Positions 32,155 to 40,905 of a DNA stretch of 52,425 nucleotides are shown here, piece after piece. The position numbers and the translations under genes are program-made. How positions within the stretch are numbered: the first letter of the stretch is position 1; each line of letters begins with the position of its first letter. A model generated the notes under the pieces. That model was not told the origin of the DNA and searched no databases. It saw nothing but the letters and a program-made list of their open reading frames with translations. Origin of the DNA: Fumia xinanensis (lineage in GTDB: Bacteria; Bacillota; Clostridia; Oscillospirales; Ruminococcaceae); the NCBI RefSeq assembly GCF_014384905.1, contig NZ_JACRSV010000006.1, positions 1 to 52,425 of the forward strand, in the 5' to 3' direction.

Positions 32155-32496
32155 ATGCCAGGCAGCAGAAAACTTGGAAGAAGCTCTGATCATAGAAAGG
32201 CTATGCTGAGAGCGATGGTTACCTTTTTGCTGGAGAACGGTAAAATTGAAACCACAGTGACAAGAGCCAAAGAAGTTCGTGCGATGACCGAGAAGATGAT
32301 TACTCTCGGGAAATCCAATAATCTCCACTCCAAACGTCAAGTTCTTGCATACGTGACCAAAGAGGGCGTTGCAAAGAAAGTATTTGATGAAATTGCTCCC
32401 AAGTACGCAGACAAGAATGGTGGTTATACAAGAATCATCAAAATCGGTCCGCGTCGCGGAGATGCAGCGGAGATGGCAATTATCGAATTGGCATAA
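32155..32496 (+). CDS. rplQ: Ribosomal protein L17
   Basis: 50S protein near the tunnel exit. The 113-residue protein starts with the familiar RKLGRSSDHRKAMLRAM segment and ends with the RIIKIGPRRGDAAEMAIIEL signature in parts. It closes the cluster and is followed by a strong hairpin. Confidence 0.98.
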   Translation: MPGSRKLGRSSDHRKAMLRAMVTFLLENGKIETTVTRAKEVRAMTEKMITLGKSNNLHSKRQVLAYVTKEGVAKKVFDEIAPKYADKNGGYTRIIKIGPRRGDAAEMAIIELA

Positions 32497-32505
32497 TGCA
32501 TATCA

Positions 32506-32534
32506 AAAGCCCCGTCATACGACGGGGCTTTCGT
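32506..32534 (+). terminator. Terminator at the end of the ribosomal cluster
   Basis: AAAGCCCCGTC (32506-32516) pairs perfectly with GACGGGGCTTT (32521-32531) around ATAC. The T tract is short, but the GC-rich 11-bp stem right after rplQ is convincing. Confidence 0.85.
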
Positions 32535-32622
32535 ATTGTAAAACGACAAGGCCCCGGCGTACCTGTCCGCAATCTTTAATCGAGTCAATGGGTTTAGTTT
32601 TTATTTGTTCATATTTTTACAC

Positions 32623-32651
32623 TTGAAACTCTACCAATAAAAATCTATAAT
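32623..32651 (+). promoter_or_regulatory. Sigma-A promoter for the membrane protein-HAD operon
   Basis: TTGAAA (32623-32628), a 17-bp spacer and consensus TATAAT (32646-32651). The gene starts at 32727. Confidence 0.82.
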
Positions 32652-32726
32652 CTTATTTAGCAAAGTTTTGGAAATCAGCGGATTTGCCTTGTTTTGGGAT
32701 ACCGCTTTCGGGGAAGAGGACGATTT

Positions 32727-33113
32727 ATGAAAAGAAATGTAGCAATGAGAATATTTTGTATCGTTTTAGCGGTTCTGGTCGGCGCAGGTGCCTTGGGCGG
32801 CAGCCTTTACGCTGTGTTCAGTGGTTCTTCTCAACAGAATTCCGGTGGGACGCCTCTATTTATGTATAACGATCAGTTGTATTTGGTCACTGATCAGTCG
32901 GTGCAGGCGATTGAAGAGAAGAATCAAACTATTACGGTAGAGAGCCGTATCAAGGATAACGTGATCCCTCAGAAAAACGGCGAGTCCAATTTTTGTCCGG
33001 TGGGAGACATCTTTGTTTACACTGACGGCGGCGATCTTTATTTTCCTTATAACGCTGCTTACCTGCTGTGCATACCGGTCACGACTAACCCTGAGGGTGC
33101 ATCTGATGAATGA
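32727..33113 (+). CDS. Small membrane-anchored protein, unknown function
   Basis: A 128-residue protein with a short cytoplasmic start, one transmembrane helix (about residues 8-30) and an extracellular ~95-residue domain rich in beta-prone residues. No family is recognised. I start it at the ATG at 32727 behind GGAAGAGGA. Its stop overlaps the start of the HAD phosphatase gene by 8 bp (ATGAATGA), so the two are co-translated, but no shared function is evident. Confidence 0.65.
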   Translation: MKRNVAMRIFCIVLAVLVGAGALGGSLYAVFSGSSQQNSGGTPLFMYNDQLYLVTDQSVQAIEEKNQTITVESRIKDNVIPQKNGESNFCPVGDIFVYTDGGDLYFPYNAAYLLCIPVTTNPEGASDE

Positions 33114-33804
33114 ACGAACGGTTAAGTATCCCATTTTGCTTTTAGATGCTGATGATACGTTATTTGATTTTCAACAGGCAGAGCGAAATGCGTTGGAGCA
33201 GTTGCTAAGAGATTTTGGCCATTCCTGCAATGAAAATTTGCGGGCCCAGTACCGGAACATTAATGAGGCACTGTGGAGGCGGCATGAGATGGGAGAACTC
33301 ACAAAGGAAGAACTGCAGGCGACCCGGTTTACCCGTTTTTTTGAGATGCTTTCGATAAAAGGAGATGGGCTGGCCGCCAATGAACGATATTTGTATCATT
33401 TGGCGGAACAGACATGTCTTATGGATGATGCATTGGACATTTGTCGAGAGTTATCCAGTTATTGCAGATTGTATATCGTCACCAATGGTATATCGCGAGT
33501 GCAGAAGAGGCGTCTAGCGTTTTCCCCTTTGGCAGAGCTAATTACCGATATTTTTGTATCCGAAGATTCTGGGAGCCAAAAGCCTAAAATCGAATTTTTT
33601 GACTATGTTTTTGCACGGATTCCAAATTTTTATCGTCAGAAAGCGCTAATTGTGGGGGACTCTCTCTCATCGGATATACAGGGAGGCATCAATGCTGGAA
33701 TAGATACCTGTTGGTTCAATAGGCAAGGCAAGGAAATTTCCGGGGGAATAATGCCGACCTATGAGATCTCCAAATTGCGCCAATTATCGCAGCTAATTTT
33801 ATAG
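33106..33804 (+). CDS. HAD-family hydrolase (YjjG-like nucleotidase type)
   Basis: A 232-residue cytoplasmic phosphatase. HAD motif I is LLDADDTLFDF (nucleophile and general acid Asp about residues 14 and 16), motif II VTNG, motif III Lys in SGSQKPKIEFF and motif IV VGDSLSSDI. A helical cap follows motif I, as in the YjjG/YfnB pyrimidine-nucleotidase subfamily. The ATG at 33106 overlaps the upstream gene. Likely substrate is a nucleoside monophosphate or other small phosphate ester. Confidence 0.85.
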   Translation: MNERTVKYPILLLDADDTLFDFQQAERNALEQLLRDFGHSCNENLRAQYRNINEALWRRHEMGELTKEELQATRFTRFFEMLSIKGDGLAANERYLYHLAEQTCLMDDALDICRELSSYCRLYIVTNGISRVQKRRLAFSPLAELITDIFVSEDSGSQKPKIEFFDYVFARIPNFYRQKALIVGDSLSSDIQGGINAGIDTCWFNRQGKEISGGIMPTYEISKLRQLSQLIL

Positions 33805-33813
33805 TGGCAAAAG

Positions 33814-33852
33814 AAAAAGGGACGCCGATAACTTTCGGTGTCCCTTTTTGGA
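33814..33852. terminator. Bidirectional terminator
   Basis: AAAAAGGGACGCCGA (33814-33828) pairs with TCGGTGTCCCTTTTT (33835-33849) with one mismatch or G-U, separating the convergent HAD and XRE genes. Confidence 0.92.
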
Positions 33853-33854
33853 GG

Positions 33855-34304
33855 TTATTTATTTTTCCAGTAATTCAGCGTAGGCAGCTGTGCCTCCAAG
33901 GATTCTCGTACCTTGTTTTCTTCCAGATGATGCATAGCGGCCATATGGGGAACGAGGTAATCCATAAGCTCTTTCAAGGAGTGGTACACAAAGGTTCCAC
34001 CAGTGTAGCACCATTTGCAGTAATCCTCGTTAAAAGCGCCGTCCGGTTCCCGGCTGATAACGTCGTCCTCGTAGAGCGGCATGCCGCAGCACTGACAGAT
34101 AAGCTGTCTTGGCGAGCCCAACAGGGTGTTGATAGAAACGTCAAACTCTTTAGAAATAAGTTTTAAAATATCTGTGCTGGGAACGGTTTCTCCCTGCTCC
34201 CAGCGGCTGACGGCCTGCCGGGTGACAAAGAGCTTCTGGGCCATTTCATCCTGAGTCAGCTGATTTTTTTGCCGAATATGGAATAAAATATCTTTGGTAT
34301 CCAT
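33855..34304 (-). CDS. XRE-family regulator with C-terminal zinc ribbon
   Basis: A 149-residue protein. The first ~60 residues form a Cro/CI-type helix-turn-helix (IRQKNQLTQDEMAQKLFV, TRQAVSRWEQGETVPS). The C-terminal part is a predicted zinc ribbon with two CxxC pairs (ICQCCGMPL and DYCKWCYTG) linked by the SREPDGAFNEDY segment, and a helical tail. This HTH-plus-zinc-ribbon arrangement is common in Firmicutes, but the regulated genes are unknown. An AGGTTTTTT-type ribosome site and an AT-rich upstream region fit the chosen ATG. Confidence 0.85.
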   Translation of the reverse strand: MDTKDILFHIRQKNQLTQDEMAQKLFVTRQAVSRWEQGETVPSTDILKLISKEFDVSINTLLGSPRQLICQCCGMPLYEDDVISREPDGAFNEDYCKWCYTGGTFVYHSLKELMDYLVPHMAAMHHLEENKVRESLEAQLPTLNYWKNK

Positions 34305-34388
34305 AAAAAACCTCCTTCACTTTTATTATATCCTTATTATAGGGCCTTGAGTCTACTGTGGCAAGCAACCTGCTGTTGCTAATTATAA

Positions 34389-34420
34389 AATAAAAACACC
34401 TGCCTCTAAGCAGGTGTTTT
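34389..34420 (-). terminator. Terminator of tRNA-Arg
   Basis: AAAACACCTGC (34393-34403) and GCAGGTGTTTT (34410-34420) form a perfect stem. On the minus strand it is followed by TTATTTTAT and lies directly after the encoded CCA of tRNA-Arg. Confidence 0.9.
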
Positions 34421-34494
34421 GGCACCCTCAACAAGAATCGAACTTGTAACTGAGTCTTAGGAGGACCCCGTTATATCCATTTAACTATGAGGGC
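34420..34494 (-). tRNA. tRNA-Arg (CCT)
   Basis: Minus-strand cloverleaf with acceptor GCCCTCA (5' end at 34494) pairing with TGAGGGT, discriminator G and encoded CCA at 34420-34422. The anticodon loop CTCCTAAG gives CCT (Arg, AGG codons). The D-loop is compact (AAATGGATA). Confidence 0.95.
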
Positions 34495-34605
34495 ATATTA
34501 AAAATATTGTTACAATAGTCTTTCAAAAGGAGAACGTTTATCATTATACATGATTTTGCCGGAAAAAGCAACTATTCTTTTGGTAGAAATATTTTGCTTT
34601 ATACC

Positions 34606-34634
34606 TTGATAAACGGTGGCTACTTTGCTATAAT
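34606..34634 (+). promoter_or_regulatory. Sigma-A promoter of the potassium transporter gene
   Basis: TTGATA (34606-34611), a 17-bp spacer and consensus TATAAT (34629-34634), ending about 45 bp upstream of the GTG start at 34680. Confidence 0.85.
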
Positions 34635-34679
34635 TCATCTTAATGGATTCTTTATCTGTTGAACGAAGGAGATCATAAA

Positions 34680-36059
34680 GTGAAAATGCCGAAGCACAGC
34701 CTGAATGAAAACGCATCGAGCAAGTTGTTCCACAACCCGGCGATGGTAATCGTTTCAAGCTTTTTTATTTTGATTCTGGTGGGAACATTGCTTTTAATGC
34801 TGCCTATCTGCAGCCGGAGCGGCGAAGCTACACCGTTTTTGAATTCTCTGTTTACTGCTACTTCTGCCACCTGTGTGACGGGACTCGTTGTTTATGATAC
34901 CTATACCTATTTTAGCATTTTTGGACAATGTGTAATCATTACCTTAATTCAGTTAGGCGGGTTGGGTCTTGTGACTCTGACCAGCTTTTTTTACCTGATC
35001 ATCGGTAAAAAGATGGGGCTGCGCACCGCCCATTTGGCGCAGGAATCAGTAAGTTCCGATGAGCATATAAATACGACCCACCTTATCAAGATGGTAGTTG
35101 TTCTCACCTTCCTTTTCGAGTTCGTGGGGACGCTGATTCTATTTACTCAATTTGTGCCCCGCTTTGGTGCATACGGGGCGTTTATGTCAGTGTTTTTTGC
35201 GATTTCATCCTACTGTAATGCCGGATTCGATTTGTTGGGAATGAATGGAGAATTCTCAAGCCTTATCTCTATGCAGGACAATCCAGTTGTTACTTTTACA
35301 ATTATGGCGCTTATTGTTTGTGGAGGATTGGGATTTATCGTCTGGCAGGATATTTATAATTACCGCCGCCGGAAACGACTGATGCTTCACAGCAAAATCG
35401 TTTTAATTACTACCGCGATTTTAATTGTAGTAGGATTTATCGGGTTTCTTATTATGGAATGGAATAATCCGAGAACCATGGGCAATATGGACATCTTAGG
35501 GAAAATACATCATTCGCTTTTTCAGTCGGTAACCACTAGGACAGCGGGATTTAATACGATTGATTTGGATGGCATGACGGAAATCAGCAAATTGATTTCC
35601 ATTGTGCTCATGTTTATCGGCGCTGCCCCGGGCTCTACTGGAGGTGGTATGAAGATTACCACCATGGTGGTACTGCTGATGACGGTTATTTCTATTATTC
35701 GTGGGCGGACAGAAACCATTGTGCTGCGTCGGAAGGTGGACAAAATCATCGTCTATAAGGCGCTGGCAGTAGCTTCTTTGGCCGGCATGCTGGTTATTTT
35801 GACGACGGCGATTCTCTTGTTGACAGGAGACGCCAAAAGCGGCATTAATGCTTTGTTTGAGACGGTATCCGCTTTTGGTACGGTGGGCCTTTCTGTAGGC
35901 GTCACCGGTCAGGCAGGGCTAATTTCAAAAATTATGCTGATTATCACCATGTTTTTAGGCAGGGTGGGACCAGTAGCGTTCGCACTTTCGATTTCTCTCC
36001 GCAGCGGCAGTAAATTGACCCGGCAGGTGGTACCCGAAGGAAAAATCTGGGTCGGATAA
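34680..36059 (+). CDS. ktrB: KtrB/TrkH-type potassium uptake membrane protein
   Basis: K+-translocating subunit in the cytoplasmic membrane. It has 459 residues and four M1-P-M2 repeats. Pore-loop signatures include TATSATCVTGL (first P loop, near residue 58), SSYCNAGFDLLG (second), SVTTRTAGFNTID (third) and SAFGTVGLSVGVT (fourth), each with a central Gly for K+ selectivity. I start it at the GTG at 34680 because AAGGAGA lies upstream; a TTG at 34659 is an alternative. No ktrA/trkA nucleotide-binding regulator gene is in the window, so the partner must be elsewhere. The phosphodiesterase gene follows after 16 bp. Confidence 0.93.
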   Translation: MKMPKHSLNENASSKLFHNPAMVIVSSFFILILVGTLLLMLPICSRSGEATPFLNSLFTATSATCVTGLVVYDTYTYFSIFGQCVIITLIQLGGLGLVTLTSFFYLIIGKKMGLRTAHLAQESVSSDEHINTTHLIKMVVVLTFLFEFVGTLILFTQFVPRFGAYGAFMSVFFAISSYCNAGFDLLGMNGEFSSLISMQDNPVVTFTIMALIVCGGLGFIVWQDIYNYRRRKRLMLHSKIVLITTAILIVVGFIGFLIMEWNNPRTMGNMDILGKIHHSLFQSVTTRTAGFNTIDLDGMTEISKLISIVLMFIGAAPGSTGGGMKITTMVVLLMTVISIIRGRTETIVLRRKVDKIIVYKALAVASLAGMLVILTTAILLLTGDAKSGINALFETVSAFGTVGLSVGVTGQAGLISKIMLIITMFLGRVGPVAFALSISLRSGSKLTRQVVPEGKIWVG

Positions 36060-36075
36060 CAAATGGGGTGTTGTT

Positions 36076-36621
36076 TTGAAACTGATGATTGCGTCGGATC
36101 TTCACGGCTCTTGTTTTTACACCGAGCGGATGTTGGGGCGCTATGTGGAGGAAGGGGCGGAAAAGCTCCTCCTCTTAGGAGATATTCTGTATCACGGCCC
36201 ACGGAACGATCTGCCTAAAGGGTATGATCCGAAAAGCGTGGCAAAGCTTCTCAATTCGGTAAAGAAAGAACTCCTTTGCGTACGAGGAAACTGCGACGCC
36301 GAAGTTGACCAAATGATGCTGGAATTCCCAATCCTTGCCGATTACGCAGTGCTGTGGTTAGAGGGAAAGATGGTATTCGCAACCCACGGCCATCGTAATG
36401 GAGCAGACAATCCGCCGCCCTTACAGCAGGGAAGTATCCTTCTTCACGGACATACCCACCTGATGGCGATGGAACGGAGGGAGGAGTATCTGTATCTGAA
36501 TCCCGGGTCTGTTTCATTGCCTAAGGGTGGAAACCCCAATAGTTATATAATGTTTGAGGATGGAATTTTTTATATGAAGAACATGGAAGGAGCTATTTTG
36601 CAGCAGTATGCGCTGATATAG
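36076..36621 (+). CDS. yfcE: YfcE-type metallophosphodiesterase
   Basis: A 181-residue calcineurin-like phosphodiesterase. Metal-binding motifs are SDLHGS (Asp, His near residues 8-10), LGDILYHGPRN, VRGNCD, THGH and HGHTH, in the correct order for the MJ0936/YfcE family, which hydrolyses phosphodiesters with Mn2+. The start is TTG at 36076 with a weak GGGGTG site, so coupling to the upstream ktrB is likely. A terminator follows. Confidence 0.9.
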   Translation: MKLMIASDLHGSCFYTERMLGRYVEEGAEKLLLLGDILYHGPRNDLPKGYDPKSVAKLLNSVKKELLCVRGNCDAEVDQMMLEFPILADYAVLWLEGKMVFATHGHRNGADNPPPLQQGSILLHGHTHLMAMERREEYLYLNPGSVSLPKGGNPNSYIMFEDGIFYMKNMEGAILQQYALI

Positions 36622-36645
36622 CAAAATAAAGACATTAAATACTAG

Positions 36646-36682
36646 AATGCGCCTTCATATTGTGGAGGCGCATTTTTTATAT
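36646..36682 (+). terminator. Terminator after yfcE
   Basis: AATGCGCCT (36646-36654) pairs with AGGCGCATT (36666-36674), followed by TTTTTATAT. A strong intrinsic terminator. Confidence 0.9.
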
Positions 36683-36717
36683 ATCTATTTTATTTTTCAA
36701 TAATATGTGGCTTAAGG

Positions 36718-37333
36718 CTATTGAACCGGAGAGATGACGTAGGATTCCGGAAAATCCGAATCGGGTTCTGAGGAAGTTTTCCCAGACTCAGGGGAATATG
36801 TCCCCGTCTCTGAATAAACCTCTTCTGATTCCAAAGAACTCTCCGCTCGTTCAAGAGAAAGCTCGGTCACAAGTTTGCTCTGAGTGATTTCCGCTAGGCC
36901 GCACAGCCCGAATTCATCGGAGGCTGTTTTGTTAATCACTGCTTGCGCCTGCTCCAAAGAAAGCTGAGCGTCGATATACTCCTGCGAAATGTGTTCTACC
37001 AGCCAGTTAATGAATGGAGTAAATTTCCGCGTCTGCGTGGTTGATAAAGGCAGGTGGGCCGCAGAAGGCGCGGTTTATCTGTTCCTAGTCGCCGGATAAG
37101 AGGGCGTCGATTCCGCTGGGGAAATAACCCAGAATATCTTGTTTCCCAAATATGGTTAGATTTGGAGCAAAGGATCCATAAAATTTTTGATGGTATCGTT
37201 GGTCTATTGACAAGTCAGGTATCAGTCCTCCGACATCTGTATTCCCATCAGAAGATTTAGAAATAAATGCTTGTTCTGTGATATTGTCATTGCCACATCC
37301 AGCAGATAAAATACATAAGAAAATGCTTCGCAT
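36718..37333 (-). pseudogene. Decayed lipoprotein gene (frameshifted)
   Basis: Read on the minus strand, the frame from about 37333 begins with a short hydrophobic segment and a lipobox-like LSAGC, then a soluble part that stops at TAG (37085-37087). About 10 bp on, another frame is open from 37074 to 36718 with no start codon near its beginning and a Glu/Ser/Pro-rich end. The two halves are offset by one base and separated by stops in both frames, as expected for one lipoprotein gene that has lost its frame. Neither half belongs to a family I recognise. An alternative is two unrelated spurious frames. Confidence 0.5.
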
Positions 37334-37813
37334 TAAAAAGATTGCCTTTTCTACATAAAGCTTCTTCCTAATTTGCTTAGTTATAGTTTGGCCGATGTGG
37401 TGGGACATCTGCGGTCGGGCCTTGAGTCAGCGTAATATTTGCGAAAAGGCCGACGGATTTAAACAATCTGTCACGACAATGCCGCTGTTTTTGTTTCTAT
37501 AATTGATATCAAAATGCAAATGGGGGCAGTTGAATCTCCGGTATTCTCTACCACACCTAAAGTAAATTATAAAAAATACTATTCTACTTAATGACAGCGA
37601 GCACATTTTTGCTATTTTTGTTACGGCTAAGGAAGAAAATCTCTGATTTTCCTCTTGTAATAAAAAAATTGCCGGTTCTGTAAGCAAATTCTAAGATTTT
37701 GTAATTCAAAATAGAAATGGCATTTTAGTTGGAAATTTTGTGGCTTTACTGAAACAGATGGGGATAGAAAAGGCAAAGTACGACCCGGTAGTTTTTGCCG
37801 GGCGGCTTTGAGG
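37334..37813. other. Non-coding stretch between the pseudogene and the serpin gene
   Basis: About 480 bp, AT-rich. An 86-residue minus-strand frame (37427-37687) has no ribosome site and no family resemblance. I see no RNA gene or strong terminator here. It may be debris of the decayed region together with the serpin gene's 3' flank. Confidence 0.5.
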
Positions 37814-39094
37814 TTACGGTTGATTGAGTATACCTAAAAATAAGGGGAAATAATTTTTATCATCTAAGATTCCGTATAGAAAGGGTCTATCAAGGGTGAT
37901 TTGGGGGATGCTGGATATGCTTGATCCGACTTCAACAGCAGTCACAGCCGCAGCCTCTGTCCCTTCTTCATCTAGTTCGATATAGGTCTTTTGGATGACG
38001 TTATCAATTTGGGCAAGGCCGCCAGGACACATCTGGGTGAAATCACCGCCGCTAAAGGCGGTTTCCATACCGGCATCACGCAGAAATTTGTTTAGGTTCG
38101 CTTCAAACTCCAATGTGAATTTGGGCATGGTTAGGGATATTTCTTTTGGAGAGGCACGCCTCAATTTTTCCAGAAATTCTTGGCCTGACAGGGATTTCAG
38201 GTATTCTTCCGGCGTTTGTTCTTGTGGCGGGAGAACTGCCAAAAAAATAAAATTTTCGTCTTTGTAAGGCTTTAAGATTCCAATAGCTCCATCATGTTCC
38301 AGGTATTTTACCGTTTCGCAGCAGTTCATCATTAAGGCGGAAATTTCCTGCCCGGGAGCGGGAAAAAAGCTGGCCTTGGTGGTTGAGGCCTTATCAAATT
38401 TTTGTTCCCATTCCATATGGAAATAAATGGTGTTAATCAAGATCATGAATGTTGAGTCGTCAATGATATGTTCAGGATTATATAGCCTGGGTATAAGTCC
38501 GTTAGTCCGACGGGAAACCCAAAAGTTAATGTCATCTTTAGCATCGTTTAAGGATGGAGCGGAATAGATGTCCTGCCCGAAATAACGTGCGTTGGTTTCC
38601 AGAAAAGACGGAAGCACCGAGGTGCCACTTGCTTTAAGCCAAATAGAATTGGCGACTACGAGCTTCTCAGAGGGAATCTTTTTATATTGTTGCAGTAAGG
38701 TGCTGTAGCTTTTGGACAATTCTTCCATTGAAAGCCCGTCTCCCAAAACCTGTTCGAATTCTTTTCGGGTTTCTCCATCGGTTCCGTTTCCGGTCATTCC
38801 CAGAGCAAACAGCGCAGAAGCTGGGGAAACGAGGACATTTTTTTGTTTTTCTACGTTGGCCTCATAATTTAACATATCCAAGCCAAAATTCATCGAGGCG
38901 GTTACAAATTCAGAGGTGAGCCGGACGCTTTTTGACTGTTTTCCATTGTATTGTGCCGTTAGCGATTCTGTTTTAATTTGTTCTTTCCAAGAAGCTTCTT
39001 TGTCACGCGGAAATAACAGAAAAATTAAACAGCTCAAAGCGGCGGTGAGTAAAAGGCACGTTATAATGCCCCATGTTTTTTTCGGAAACGCCAT
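37814..39094 (-). CDS. Membrane-anchored serpin (serine protease inhibitor)
   Basis: About 426 residues. A signal/anchor segment (about residues 7-28) is followed by a complete serpin domain: VSPASALFALGM near the start, a DINFWVSRRTNGLIPRLY region, INTIYFHMEW, and the reactive-centre hinge GTEAAAVTAV close to the end, followed by DRPFLYGIL. The hinge with small residues is that of an inhibitory serpin. The scissile bond is expected around the SSIS segment 15-17 residues after the hinge Gly; small or aliphatic P1 residues suit elastase-like proteases. I chose the start at 39094 because AAAGGAGGGA lies just upstream. Known serpins of gut Clostridia (siropins) are a fitting comparison. Confidence 0.9.
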   Translation of the reverse strand: MAFPKKTWGIITCLLLTAALSCLIFLLFPRDKEASWKEQIKTESLTAQYNGKQSKSVRLTSEFVTASMNFGLDMLNYEANVEKQKNVLVSPASALFALGMTGNGTDGETRKEFEQVLGDGLSMEELSKSYSTLLQQYKKIPSEKLVVANSIWLKASGTSVLPSFLETNARYFGQDIYSAPSLNDAKDDINFWVSRRTNGLIPRLYNPEHIIDDSTFMILINTIYFHMEWEQKFDKASTTKASFFPAPGQEISALMMNCCETVKYLEHDGAIGILKPYKDENFIFLAVLPPQEQTPEEYLKSLSGQEFLEKLRRASPKEISLTMPKFTLEFEANLNKFLRDAGMETAFSGGDFTQMCPGGLAQIDNVIQKTYIELDEEGTEAAAVTAVEVGSSISSIPQITLDRPFLYGILDDKNYFPLFLGILNQP

Positions 39095-39181
39095 ATGGGT
39101 CCCTCCTTTATTAGGAATACTCTTTTTCATTTAAAAATGCAACAACATATCCATAAAAAAGGCAAGAAGACTGGAACATTC

Positions 39182-39210
39182 TTGAATTATTCAAGCTGAT
39201 ATGGTATACT
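39182..39210 (+). promoter_or_regulatory. Sigma-A promoter of cysS
   Basis: TTGAAT (39182-39187), a 17-bp spacer and TATACT (39205-39210). The leader to the start at 39373 is about 155 nt. It contains a TGCCC/GGGGCA hairpin near 39328-39346 but no T-box signature (TGGNACCGCG-type). Confidence 0.75.
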
Positions 39211-39372
39211 AACTCTATATGTTTGGAATCGTTTTAAAAACTTCGTGGGAATTCTGTGCGGGCTATACATCTTTCAAAAAAATTGCCCGTATAAATAAAG
39301 GAATAGGTCCGTTTTGTGGCTCTGCCCGATCCCACGGGGCAAACCGAAAACCATCGTAAAGGAAGGCTTACT

Positions 39373-40800
39373 ATGAATCTTTATAACACCCTCTCCCGGG
39401 AAAAGGATGAATTTATTCCGCTGGATCCCCAGAAAAAGCATGTCTCCATGTATACCTGCGGCATGACAGTTTACTCTTTCACCCATATTGGACATTTGAG
39501 GGCATATCTTACTAGCGATGTCCTGAAAAAATATTTGGAATTCCAAGGCTATCAGGTTAAACAGGTGATGAATATCACTGACGTAGGCCATATGCAGTCC
39601 GACGCCGACGAGGGTGAGGACAAGTTGGAAGTGAAAGCAAAACAGGAAAACACTACCCCTTGGTCGATTTCCCGTCACTATGAGAAGATGTTTTTACAGA
39701 ATCTGGAGGAGTTTCAGATTGGCCGGCCCACCGTTATTGCTCGTGCCACCGAACATGTAGACGAAATGATTAAAATCATCAAAGGGCTGGAGGAAAAAGG
39801 CTATGCCTACCGCACTGATGTGGGCCTGATTTACGATACTGCCAAGTTTGCGTCCTATGCGGATTTTGCACGGCTTAAACTGGAGGACCAGATGGGTGGC
39901 GCCAGGGTGACAGTAGACCCACAGCGAAAATCTCAATGGGATTTTGCTCTTTGGATTACCAACAAGCCCAATCACATTATGAAATGGGATAGTCCCTGGG
40001 GCGTGGGGTACCCTGGGTGGCATATCGAATGTTCCGCTATGTGCCACAAGTATTTGGGTGAGCAGGTGGATATCCACACTGGCGGTGTCGATCACATCCC
40101 GATTCACCATACCAATGAAATTGCCCAGTCTGAGGCCTTCAGCGGGAAAAAGTTTGTGGATTACTGGGTCCATACTGAATTTCTGAAGGTTGACGGCACC
40201 AAAATGTCCAAATCGTTGGGTAACCTATACACTTTAGATGATCTGAGAGAAGCCGGGTACAGCCCGCTGGCGCTACGCTATATGTTTTTGAAGAGCGACT
40301 ACCGGAAACCTTTGGACTTTAGGTGGAGTACGCTCCATAATGCGCAGAATGAGCTGGTCAAAATTTGGGAATTTTTTGCAAAGCACCCGCTGTATAACGG
40401 CAAGGTGCTGAATAAATACGTGGATCAATTTAAGGCTGCGATGGATGATAGCCTCAATATGCCTATGGCCATCGACGCTTTGTGGGCGCTTATCAACAGT
40501 GGTGAAAAAGCTGACGATATTATCGAGACCGCATTAATTCTTGATGAAGTTTTGGGCCTCGATTTACGCAATGCATCCTATAATCTTACTTTGTTGGAGG
40601 ATTATCAGGGCATTGATCCCCAGAAGAAACAGGAAGCGAGCCTGTTGCTCAAAAAGCGTAGGGAGGCGAGACAGGCGAAGGATTATGCTGAAGCTGATCG
40701 GATCCGCGACGCCATTGGCGAAATGGGTTTTGCTATTCAAGACAGTTCCCAGGGGTCCAAGATTGTGTTGAAACAATACGGCAAACGGGAAAATGACTAA
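39373..40800 (+). CDS. cysS: Cysteine-tRNA ligase, divergent type
   Basis: Charges tRNA-Cys. The 475-residue class I synthetase shows Cys in YTCGMTVY (first zinc ligand), FTHIGHLRAY as the HIGH box, GYPGWHIECSAM with the second zinc Cys, HTGGVDHIPIHHTNEIAQSEA with the remaining His/Glu ligands in parts, and the KMSKSLGN loop. The active-site segment reads NITDVGHM where common enzymes have TD(I/V)DDK, so it belongs to a less common subgroup. I start it at the ATG at 39373 with GGAAGG upstream. It is a single-gene unit ending at a strong terminator. Confidence 0.93.
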   Translation: MNLYNTLSREKDEFIPLDPQKKHVSMYTCGMTVYSFTHIGHLRAYLTSDVLKKYLEFQGYQVKQVMNITDVGHMQSDADEGEDKLEVKAKQENTTPWSISRHYEKMFLQNLEEFQIGRPTVIARATEHVDEMIKIIKGLEEKGYAYRTDVGLIYDTAKFASYADFARLKLEDQMGGARVTVDPQRKSQWDFALWITNKPNHIMKWDSPWGVGYPGWHIECSAMCHKYLGEQVDIHTGGVDHIPIHHTNEIAQSEAFSGKKFVDYWVHTEFLKVDGTKMSKSLGNLYTLDDLREAGYSPLALRYMFLKSDYRKPLDFRWSTLHNAQNELVKIWEFFAKHPLYNGKVLNKYVDQFKAAMDDSLNMPMAIDALWALINSGEKADDIIETALILDEVLGLDLRNASYNLTLLEDYQGIDPQKKQEASLLLKKRREARQAKDYAEADRIRDAIGEMGFAIQDSSQGSKIVLKQYGKREND

Positions 40801-40816
40801 TCGGATTAAATATTAT

Positions 40817-40853
40817 AAAAAGAGCAGGTCTTTTGACCTGCTCTTTTTTTTCT
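40817..40853 (+). terminator. Terminator after cysS
   Basis: AGAGCAGGTC (40821-40830) pairs with GACCTGCTCT (40835-40844) around TTTT, followed by eight T. An A-rich 5' side makes it bidirectional; the minus-strand regulator ends at 40906. Confidence 0.95.
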
Positions 40854-40905
40854 GTATTTTCATATCACTGAAAAAACCGGAATATGTATTTACCAAAACC
40901 GGAGG

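Noticed and set aside
37427..37687. 86-residue minus-strand frame near the serpin gene
   Set aside because: No ribosome site or recognisable domain; likely chance or remnant.
39216..39372. T-box riboswitch upstream of cysS
   Set aside because: The conserved T-box TGGNACCGCG-type sequence and a matching antiterminator are absent.
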